NCBI GenBank assembly: GCA_020086605.1
Contig: JACBWW010000021.1
Coordinates: forward strand, 3,822,711-3,886,710
Direction of reading: 5' to 3'
Source: Lanius collurio
Taxonomy: Eukaryota > Chordata > Aves > Passeriformes > Laniidae
Length of the DNA stretch: 64,000 nt
The position numbers and the translations under genes were made by a program. Below the pieces are notes generated by a model. The model had not been told where the DNA came from. It was given only the letters and a program-made list of their open reading frames with translations, and searched no databases. Shown piece after piece: positions 38,280 through 47,600 of this stretch (its first letter is position 1; every line of letters begins with the position of its first letter).

Positions 38280-39299
38280 ATGTTAGTGGTCAACGGCTCA
38301 GAGTCCCAGTGGGGATCAATGACAAAGGGGGCCCCTCAGGAATCATATTTGGACCAGTTTCATTTAACATCTTCATTAATGACATAGATAAAGGGCTTGA
38401 GTGCACCCTCAGTTTGCAGATGACACCAAGCTGAGGGGTACATTTGACAAACATGAGGGATGAGGCTAAGCAGAGGGTCCTGGACAAGCTGAAGAAGTGG
38501 GACCATGGGAATCTTATGTGGTTTAACAACATCAAGCAGTGTTGCTGCACCTGTGTCCAGGCAACCCCCAGCACCAGCACAGGCTGGGGATGAACAGATC
38601 AAGGACAGGCAGGACAAGAAGGACTCTGGGTTCTGGTGGGTGAGAGGCTGGACACAGCCCAGCCATGTGCCCTTGCAGCCCTGAAAGCCAAACGTGTCCT
38701 GGGCTGCATCCAAAGCACTGGGGGCAGCAGGGGAGGGAGGGGATTCTGCCCCTCTGCTCTGGTGAGACCCCACCTGCAATGCTGCATCCAACCCTGGGGC
38801 CTCCAGCACAGGAAGGACATTGACCAGTAGGGTGAGAGTCCAGAAGAGGCCACCAAGATGACTGGTGGAAGAGGGATGGAGCACCTCTCCTGTGAGAAAA
38901 AGCAGGGAGAATCAGGATTGTTCAGCCTGGAAAAGAGAAGGCTTCAGGGTGACCTTATTGCAATGTACTGGTACCTGCAAGGAGCCAACAAGAAAGCAGG
39001 AGAAAGACTTTTTACAAGAGCATAGAGTGACAGGACAAGGGGGAATGGCTTCAAACTGGAAGAAAGTAGGTTTAGATTAGATACTGAGAAGAAATTCTTT
39101 GCTGAGAGGAAGGCTGGGCACCAGCAGAGTTTGCCCAGAGAAGCTGTGGATGCCCCAATCCTGAGGTGTTCAAGGCCAGGCTGGCTGGGACTTTGAACAA
39201 CCTGGTCTAGTGAAAGGTATCCCTGCTCATGGCAGGGGCGTTGGAATTAGAATGATCTTAAGGTCTCTTCCAACCCAAACCATTATATAATGCTATAAT
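38280..39299 (+). mobile_element. CR1 LINE, plus strand, ORF2 C-terminal half plus 3' UTR
   Basis: This is a 5'-truncated CR1 of about 1.0 kb. At 38330-38405 the reading frame gives GPSGIIFGPVSFNIFINDID, matching the segment before the reverse-transcriptase catalytic centre. The centre itself, FADDTKL, is intact at 38413-38433 but in a shifted frame, because about four bases are missing just before it. The rest of the ORF2 C-terminus (for example ALVRPHLQC at about 38757-38784) survives only in pieces with stops. The 3' UTR runs through 'ggtctcttccaacccaaacc' to a degenerate ATTCTATG terminus at 39280-39299. The copy cannot encode an active enzyme. Antisense frames of up to 174 codons (38360-38884) are by-products. 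Confidence 0.95.
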
Positions 39300-40055
39300 C
39301 TTCAAATGTATATGAAAACTGAAACCTCTAAAAACAAGTATTTTCTGGTCTCTCAGTCTATTGCAGTTCACAGAATGCAGGGAGACAATTACTAAGAGTA
39401 TTCAAGCACTGGAAACAACCCTTGCCCTAGCAAAGTTGCAAGCTATAATGCTCCCTATGCACCTTACATGAAGAGCAAGAGGTTGACATGTGAATCAATT
39501 AGTGTCTGACAACTCCATTTAGTCCCAAACATATGCCATCATCTCATTCTGTAAATGTCATCTGCAAACTGTTTCTTCTCCCACTAGGCCCCGTGCAAAG
39601 AAATTACTACTAGGATTGCAGGAAACCATGTATGGCATTTCACCTCAGGAGAATATGGAGGAAAGGGCAGATCAGGAACTTCATTGTACTTACACAGAAA
39701 ATGAAAAGCGAGTGCAGCAACTGAGCACTTCTGACAATGTTTGCCTATGGCAAAGGCACCACAGCCATCAGATTTTTATTGTCCAAAATGCCACATATAT
39801 CTGTGGAACTGTGTGGGATGTGGTGATGTAAATGTGGGGTTATGCCACAAAGAGAAAGAGGAAAGGAGAAGAACAGGAGAGGAGCCCATCTAAATTTTCT
39901 GCTTTGTCTGTGCTGGGATACTTTAATTAATAAAAACGTTTGTGCATGACTCACAAAAATAACGGATGGATTAATTACTTCCAAACATATGCACAGATAT
40001 TTGTTATCCCAAATGAAAACAAGAAAAGGAGGTCTAATGCTTTTTGCTGTGTCAG

Positions 40056-40118
40056 TGGACTGGGAGGGCTAGATCCATCTCTTCCTTTCATAACTTCTGA
40101 GCATTTGCTACTTCTTAG
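40056..40118 (+). other. Candidate internal exon (63 bp), unassigned
   Basis: The sequence 'gctttttgctgtgtcag' ends at 40055 as a plausible acceptor. The segment ends with a strong donor, TTAG|GTAAGTGG (GT at 40119-40120). One frame is open across it (GLGGLDPSLPFITSEHLLLL) and two are closed by stops. The pyrimidine tract is poor, and no companion exon is apparent. It is a chance-level candidate recorded for checking. Confidence 0.1.
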
Positions 40119-41584
40119 GTAAGTGGAAAAGGCAGTTACATTAAAATATCATTCCCACCCAAGTTCAAGCCCCAATACCTGAAAGTCTGCCAATTTTTTT
40201 GGTGTATCACTAGAGAATAGTACTGCACTATTTTCCAGGATTGGTCTGCCACTCCTATGTACTTTTCTCCGTCCAAATATTTTCTCAGAACATTTTTTGT
40301 TGTGATATTTTTACATCTTTCAGAGTGAGGAAAGTTTATTCTACAGACAACAAGTTCAGGCCATGTTGAACTGTGCAGTTTATTTCCCAAGTATAAATAC
40401 TGCTGCTATTGTTTGCAGTTGAAGACATAAATAATGCAAAAAAGCACTACTAAGTATGCACAAAGTTTGATCCCCTATGCCCAAAACATTTTAAATTTTC
40501 ATAAATCAAAGCAAATATATTTTTGCTATCAGAGTTGTCGGAAAAAAGTTTCCTTTGAACTACCCAGGATTAGTTTCATTATCCATTTGTATAAAAGGTC
40601 AGAAGGGAGAAGGTGCAGGTGTTACTAGAAATGCTCATGGTTATGATCTGGTTAGTTTTTCCCTCAGGTCAACATTAGATAGGGCAGTAAGGTTCTGCTT
40701 TCAATCAGATAAAGGAAAAAGTATCTTGGAAATGCATGGCCATGAAAAAGCAATGCATATGTGGTGTGCTTCCATGCATGCAATGTTAGAGAGTTAGCAA
40801 GTCATTTCTAAAAAAATGAATCACTATCTTAGGCTTAATATTTTCCTGAAGTCCTAAGTGCTCTATATAGCTGTCCCACACCATTAAACAGTGACAATAT
40901 TGCAGCCTAGAGGTAGCTTCTTTTCAGTGATGGGTGAACTGATTTTTGTGTTTTTTCCTTGTATAATTCATAAGTTAGCATGACCAGTGTTGAATTGCAA
41001 AAGTAGGACATCTGTCACCATGGGGAAGCAGTGGGGGAGTATGCAGTGTGCTTCTGACAGCTGTGGGCTTGTCTGTGGTCACTAGAAAGGTTCCTGCTTG
41101 GTTTTTTTCCTACTTTAGCATTCTAGACATTGGGATCTTCCAAATTTCTTCCATATAATATAACTTTCTTGATTTCTAGTCAGTCACATTCTTTCCCAGC
41201 TTGGCCACTAGATCCTTCCTTTGAGTTCCTGGGACTCACCTAAGCACATGGAACTCACTCACAGCCATTCTTGTCTAGCAGATAACACAACATCTCAATT
41301 TACACAACCACTGCAGAGAACAAGAGCTGGCTCAATTGATTTTTTGTAAAAGGATGAATTCCAAGTTTGCTGCTAACATAGGCAAAGATGGGCTGAGCTG
41401 CAGTGTCACAAGTACAAAGGTATGAAGGAAACCATCACATGAGACAAGGTAATCAGACAAAGCTGCACAGATGAAATGAAATAGAATTAGGCAGATTTAT
41501 TTCAGTAAAATCTTACCACAGGAATATCCTGCTACTTGCACTAGTTCTCTCTGTGATTTCTCAGCGCAATCAACAGAAGCAGCT

Positions 41585-42343
41585 ATGCAGATTTTATTAA
41601 TGGCACATTATCTTTTCAGTCTCTTTATAAGTTTGTCTTATTACTGCCAACCACTTTCTGCCTCTGCAAATGCAGAGGGAAATCACGAATATAAGTACTC
41701 CTCCTCCTCTAGGACGTTTGTGTTTGTTTACAGCTCAGATGTACTGCTGCATTCACTGGCAGTGGCACAGTATTACACAAGTATGAGGATCAGGAGACTC
41801 CAGCCCAGGAAAGAGTTGCTTCCTCAGCTGCTGAGGCAGCTCCATTTGTGGCCACACACAGTAACACAGACTACTAATCTGCCCTCTGGAGAGATCCAGA
41901 ATGTGCTTCTGGTTTACTTGAGTCAGCTGCATAGGATGTGCTCAAGAGTTAGCAGAGACCTGCCCTGTTCTCTGGCACACAAACACACCACAGAGCCTGT
42001 ACCTCAAAGTGCCACAGGGCATCAGAGCAGGGCTCAGGTCCGGAGCTGCTGGAAGCAGGGCAGGACACACGGACAGGAGGGGCGGCCGTGGCAGAGCACT
42101 GACGGACAGCGCGGACCCAGCCCCGCTCTCCTGACCCCGAGGAGCAGGAAGGTGCCAGGCCACGAGCAGGGGCAGCACCAGGAAGGGTTTCAAGGAACTG
42201 CCCTCACCAGTGGGCTGGACATCTGGCATGGCCCCAAAACCTCTCACTGGGATGAGTATGAGGAGGAATTTCAGCTTGAGGAGCATGTGTACTGCAGTTT
42301 CCAAGACTCCATCCTTGGGCACCATTTCACCCTTACTTTTTAA
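41585..42343 (+). other. Longest open reading frame (252 codons), coding status unproven
   Basis: The ATG has G at -3 and C at +4, an adequate initiation context. Residues 1-27 are hydrophobic (MQILLMAHYLFSLFISLSYY...) and resemble a signal peptide or membrane anchor. Residues 28-135 are Ser/Leu/Gln-rich. Residues 140-215, over the CpG-rich patch, are Arg/Gly/Gln/Pro-rich, and the C-terminus has an acidic stretch (DEYEEEFQLEE, about residues 223-233). I recognise no domain. The antisense strand also has a 143-codon frame (41942-42373), as expected in GC-rich DNA with few stops, which weakens the case. It could be a lineage-specific transcript, a noncoding RNA exon or chance. Confidence 0.12.
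42040..42165. other. CpG-rich patch
   Basis: Ten CpG dinucleotides occur in about 125 bp, including GCGGCCGTGG and CAGCGCGGACC, in a CpG-depleted neighbourhood. It is shorter than standard CpG-island length thresholds. It lies inside the 252-codon open frame. Confidence 0.45.
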
Positions 42344-44055
42344 ATGGAGAAACAGGTAATGTTCCAGGAACAACTACATATCAGGCAGCTATCTTCTACA
42401 CCAGCACTTCAACTACATCATTTGAGAGGGAAGTCCACCGAACCCTTATATTTTAATATTCCACCTTTTTCCAGGAAGTGTTTTTGCTTATCTTGATTTT
42501 TTTTCATCAATAACAAAATAAACACTTCAACAATTCACTAACAACAAATTTCTCCTACTGCTGGAACTCAGCTTTGAATCTAGTCTTGATGTCAGTGAAA
42601 GGCAAGGAGCTTGCCCATACCCCAACATGCATAAAGCTATTTCTATTATTATATTCTAACAGCTTCTTTGCTACTATTATCAACGCTTTTAATACTGTCT
42701 TCTAAGACACCTTCTCCATTTCTGTAGGCTTTTTGGCCCCTTAAAAACAAGCTAAGAACCAGAAATATCCAGTATTAAAGAATACACATCAAAAACTGGA
42801 AAATTCTAACACTCAGAAAAGTAGCTGAGGTGTAAGAAATTTCTTGATGCTGCTCCTTATTTTCCAAAATAATGATATACCTCCCCCTAGGGGAATTTTA
42901 ATTGGTCTGCCTACACTAAACTAAAAGCCCTTCTACTTTATGTAGTCCATGTCTGAGGGAAGCACATAATCCCAGAGAGATGCAGTTTTTCCATGTACTC
43001 TAATGCAGTTGTTCACTAAGAGCATCACCCACCTTCTCCATCTGTGACCTCTAATGATGTTCTCCCTCTCTTCAAAATATTCTAGGCTGGAAGTCTGAAG
43101 GCAAACATTCTATCATCTTGTTTACTGTTAAATTAAAGCAGTAGATGATAAAAAATTATTTAATGTCACTTTTAAGGGAAGATTTCTACTCCTCTTTAAC
43201 AGCCTGTGAGCTGCTACAAGGAATATTCTTGTAATGTAACTAGACAGAGAATTCATGTTACTCACATCATTCACATGAGGGAGTTCAACTCACATATTTC
43301 AGTCCAGTACTCTTGAAAAAATAGCAATCAAATACAAGCTTGCCCTACACATCTTATCTGTCCATCTGCCTGGATTCTGAACATGCAGGAATTCAGCTAA
43401 CCCAGGCAGATTGGGCCTGAGGATGCAAAATGTGTTTAGCTGTTACTAAAAGCTCACTGCAGAACTCAACGCGCCTGGAGCAGGTCACAGTAAAGATTCT
43501 CAAGCAGTCGAAATCACTGAAGTGTTTTGATGCAGTGAGACCCTCACCAGGACACACCAGCTGAGTGACTGGTCCTTCTAGTACCACACCAGCATGAGAG
43601 AAATGGGACAGTCACATGGATTGTAGAGTGCAGCTCCTAAGTGACACTTTTGTGTAAGGAATAGCCTGTTAAGTACTTTTAGCAAAACACTAATTTTAGA
43701 CATTAAAAATTATTTGCTACAGTCACAGTTTGCCTTAAGACGCAACACTTGGGTTTTTTCAATAATATGGAAAAGGTGCATGCAAGAGATTTAATTACCT
43801 TACCGGTTCATATTTCACACACCTTTATCTCATCAGATACAGCAATATTTAAACATAATTTTGTTAGTATTGTAAACTTCTCCAAGTTTCTGTTTTAGGG
43901 AAATATACAGAAATGAAGAATTATTTTAACCTGACTGCTGAAAAAAGTATTCTTTTTTCTCTGTCAAGTACTTACTAGCTGCATGTTTATCACCCACAGT
44001 AAACCAACAGACCAGAACAAGTTTTTTAGTCAATGAACCATGAAGCCTAAATAGA

Positions 44056-44082
44056 ACTTACAGGCTGTTTTAGCCTGTAAGT
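44056..44082. other. Perfect 11-bp inverted repeat with 5-base loop
   Basis: The arm 44056-44066 (acttacaggct) is the exact reverse complement of 44072-44082 (agcctgtaagt), with loop GTTTT. It is a compact hairpin about 30 bp from an old CR1 tail. No flanking target duplication is visible. Confidence 0.7.
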
Positions 44083-44110
44083 CTGACCACAGAAAATGAC
44101 ATTTAGATAA

Positions 44111-44175
44111 CCAGAGAATCACAGAATTAGAGGCTGTAAGAGATGTCAAGAGACCATGTAGGCCATCAGGGCTTG
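44111..44175 (-). mobile_element. CR1 LINE, degenerate 3' tail
   Basis: The segment 'ccagagaatcacagaatt' followed by a decayed version of the 'ggaagggacctcaagag-catctag-cca' block matches the reverse complement of a CR1 3' end. The similarity fades after about 65 bp. The match is weaker than for the other CR1 tails, so the copy is old. Confidence 0.55.
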
Positions 44176-45184
44176 ATTGACAACCTGAAAGACAATTCAC
44201 CCAAGCCAAGGCCCGTTCCTTTTTCCCAAGAAGCCACTAGGAGCACGCTGTGAGTCACAGCAATTATTCTGGAGGTGCTGCCCTGCTCACCACCATCTCT
44301 GCTGGGGATTCACACCCCTCACTAGATGAAAAAAAATGACCTGGCAAGACTGTACCTGATGTGGCAAGAATCAGGTATGGCTGTAGAGCAAAATGCAGCC
44401 TTTATTTCATTACAATATTCTGTATGATTCGGTCCGTTCTCTCCCAATGTGTCCAGATAAATACAACTAAACCTTCCATAGGTGTTTTTCAGACATGTTT
44501 TCAAAAATCTCCAAAACACAGTACGTGTACATGTACCTCAGCACAAACCACAGTTCATGACTTTCCTTAAATACCATAGGGGGATTGAGACAAAATGATG
44601 CATTTTGCGCTGACCTGTGTCTGTCACTTTTGCTGCAAACAAAGCACTTTATATCTCTGACCCTACAGTGGTCCTGGGGAACAATGGGTGCTCATTATGT
44701 TTCACCAGCTTTTCACCTATTTGAAAGCTGATGTTTCTCTTCTTCCCTTTTCTAGGTTTAACAAATGCCATCTGTCTACTTTTTGTAAACATTCCATATT
44801 TGCTGTACATTAAATTTTCAGTGTTTTCATCCTAAGATCAGAGTCAAAAAGCAAGTGCCTTACTTCTGGCCTCAGAGGAGGTCACATTAATACATCTGAT
44901 ATTGACAAGCCTATGAATATAATGCAGAACAATGTTTGCTTTTTTTTGAAACAGCATCACAGTGTTGACACACTCAGCTTGCAGCCCTTCACAATTCCCC
45001 ATTCATCCTTTGCATTATTGCTGCCAAGCAGCTACTCTTCGTTTAATGTTTTGCATCTCCTTTATTCTTTGTCTGCTTTTGCGTTTACTGAACTATATGT
45101 TATTGATCTCAGACTATTACCTTAATGAATTCTAAATTCCAATCTGTCTCTCAAAGGATTTAGAAGCAGTTTCAGGTTGTTATC
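44176..45184. other. Unique sequence between two CR1 remnants
   Basis: About 1 kb has no gene. A good acceptor-like tract (ttctcttcttcccttttctag, ending at about 44755) is not followed by an open exon with a donor. Frames of 65-70 codons are unremarkable. Confidence 0.5.
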
Positions 45185-45885
45185 ATCCAGATGTTTTATC
45201 AGCATACTCACTGCTCCCTTAAACTGTGCATGAAAACTGTCCCCACATGGATGGAAGGACTTGCTGAATCTGAACCCGCTCCCCTTTCTGGCAGCAAACC
45301 ACTGATAGCTGAATGCTGAGCTTGTTGTTTTGAACAGTCTTACAGTGGACTTCTATTTTTACCTCATTAGATTGCTAATCCAAATGCTACACAGAGTTGT
45401 GTTGAAAGCCTCACTGAAGTCAGATATACAACAGCACGTGGACTTTCATCTACCAGGCTTCTTAACTATTTGAAAAAGGAAGGAACTCACTCTGATATTT
45501 GTACATCACAAAGGAACATTCAATGTTTTTTCCTCCTCACTATTCTCAAGATGGTTGTTCAACAGTTTGTTTTCTACTATCCTGCTGATTCTAGTGAAAC
45601 TCTTGCCTAGGATTCCTTAGCTCTTCTTTCTCTCCTGTCTAAAAAGAGATAGGGCATTATGTGCATCTCCAGACCACTGGGACCTCTCTTCCCCATCCTC
45701 CATGGGTTTTCAAGGGTAATTGTTAGTGCTTTAGAAATTGCTTCAGCTACTTCTGTAAGTAGTCTAGGATGAGTTCCATCAGAAACTGCTAACTTAAATA
45801 TATACAACTTATCAAAACACAGTTTAACTCATTCCCCCTCCTGTTCTAAACTGCCTCTTATCCCATGCTAAAATCCTGCAGCCCT
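45185..45885 (-). mobile_element. Ancient CR1 LINE reverse-transcriptase fragment
   Basis: On the minus strand the sequence follows the ORF2 reverse transcriptase of old amniote CR1 elements. At 45607-45807 an open stretch reads VSDGTHPRLLTEVAEAISKA...LENPWRMG, the decayed PDGxHPRVLKELA..I segment. Further along, motif A is visible as DFSEAFNT at 45400-45421, retaining its Asp. The following part toward 45185 matches the segment leading to the catalytic centre only loosely and is full of stops and indels. Neither the endonuclease domain nor the 3' UTR is present. Divergence is much greater than in the CR1 copies at 25.7 and 38.3 kb, so this insertion is probably far older. The 66-codon minus frame (45607-45807) is a relic, not a gene. 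Confidence 0.85.
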
Positions 45886-47419
45886 CTCTGAGTGTCATCT
45901 GCGCCAGTGTAAGTTAAAATCCATGTAATAATAACTGAAATGTCTGTCTGTGACATTTTAAATTTGTCTTAAAATAAATACTAAATAATTTCAAGCAGAA
46001 CAATTAACTCTCTGATTCTGTATCTATGACAGTATTTTCTAAGCAAATAAATTTCAAAGTAATTTTAAAAGTTTCTTCTGCTTTCTTTTGAAGTATCTAT
46101 TTACAACTTCCAACTATTGAAAGATCTGGAGGTTAAAGCATAGTTAAATCATCTCATTTACACAGTGATATATTTAATTATTAATACAGCACTTTCACCA
46201 TTCAATGTCATTTCTACCAACAAATCACAAGAGAAGCAGCACACTGTCACCACTCTCTAATTCCTTTAGCTATGTACTATTCAACTAGTTGTGATTTTAG
46301 TTTTGAGATATTATATACTGTAGATTTATCTAGCTAAAGCCTTTTAAATATTTTGCCAAATGGGTGGAAATATCGATTTCACCCCTGCCCCCATCGTTGC
46401 AGCACCTCTCTACAGCCTGGAGCACACATTAACAGTCTTCCTTTGGCAAACTCTTATTTTCTCCAAAGAGAACCACACTTCACAGCTTTTCATCTTGAAA
46501 TGTTAAAGCAGTGCTTTGGCAGATAAGGTATGTAACTCACACATAAAAAATGCTAAACGCAAACTTCAGTTTGTATACCCTTTACCTATTTTGGTCCAGA
46601 TAAATAACAGCAAAGAGTTTGTATCAAATGCGATTTCTGATTTTAACAGCATTTTTGTTGACGTTTGGAGCAACTATTCATATCTTTCTGAAAATAATGC
46701 AGGAATTAATGCCTTTTGACTATATTTACTGTTGTTTTGCAAATTATTTACAAGTGTGAGGTCCCAGGGCCTAATTCTATACTTAGAATTCTGACCAAAT
46801 AAAAAACCTGTAGAATTGATTTAGTGCTCTAATTATATGTAATGTGCCAATTAACTTAATTGTGCTAATAATCTTATTTCAACTTTTACTTGCCAAACCA
46901 TGAAATCCATGACAAAGCAAAAAAAAAAAAAACAAAAACTTAAGTTGCTCAAGCGTTCCAAATTTTTCTTTTTTACCAATGAAAAATACCTACTGAAGGT
47001 GTTTGCGTACTGAGATGATAAACAACGCCTAAAAATCACATGGAAGTTCATGTGTTCCTTTCCTTCCTTTTGTTGATCTCTCTGGAAGCAGAAAAAAAGA
47101 TAAAAATGGATAGAAAAAGTAAGAGCTAAAACAAAAAAATCCCAATGGATTTACAAGAGCTATGTGAATTCAGATACAATTGTGTATTTTTTCAGATTTC
47201 ATGACATCTGGGCCTAGCAACTGACAGAGTGTATAAATCCAAACCTGAATTACTCTAACTTCATTTGAGGAATGGAAGCAACTGGCCCAAACGTTTTTAA
47301 TGGAGCAGCTTTACCTATGAGCCTCTTCTCCAGAGAGGCAGCTGCGGGTTCTCTTCTGCTCTCTCATTGCCTGAGTTTGCATGAATGACTTCTCAGCCAA
47401 CTTTGTGCTGATTCCTAAT
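45886..47419. other. Unique AT-rich noncoding stretch
   Basis: About 1.5 kb has no recognised gene or transposon. It contains a 14-A run near 46919-46932, and short frames of about 66 codons only. Confidence 0.55.
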
Positions 47420-47600
47420 GTCACAGGCGATGGAGTGATCGCCCGGGAGCCGCGGCGCAGCGTCAGCACCTTGGTGCCAGCCCCAGCGTGCTGAGGCAGC
47501 AGGCCCCAGCTGTCCCCTGGCAGCGCAGCGTCTGTTTGCCTTCAGCAAACACGCTGTGCATCCCCGGGGGGCAGAACACCTCCCAGAGCAGAGCCTGGAC
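47420..47600. other. Densest CpG-rich patch of the window
   Basis: Twelve CpG dinucleotides lie within about 140 bp (47428-47566), including CGCCCGGGAGCCGCGGCGCAG at its left end. The surrounding kilobases are AT-rich. Overlapping open frames occur on both strands (78 codons minus at 47393-47629; 97 and 99 codons plus at 47488-47781 and 47556-47855), as expected from stop-poor sequence. The patch could be a small promoter or a noncoding exon, but I see no TATA box, initiator or donor that would settle it. Confidence 0.45.

Larger units (their letters stand above)
39300..44055. other. Unique stretch with the longest open frame of the window
   Basis: No recognised repeat lies in these 4.8 kb. 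It contains an exon-like plus-strand segment (40056-40118), the 252-codon plus frame (41585-42343) and a CpG-rich patch (42040-42165). The remainder is AT-rich and featureless, with frames under 90 codons. Confidence 0.5.

Noticed and set aside
38360..38884. 174-codon minus-strand open frame, the second longest in the window
   Set aside because: It is the antisense reading of the plus-strand CR1 copy, and its length reflects the codon structure of CR1 ORF2 on the other strand.
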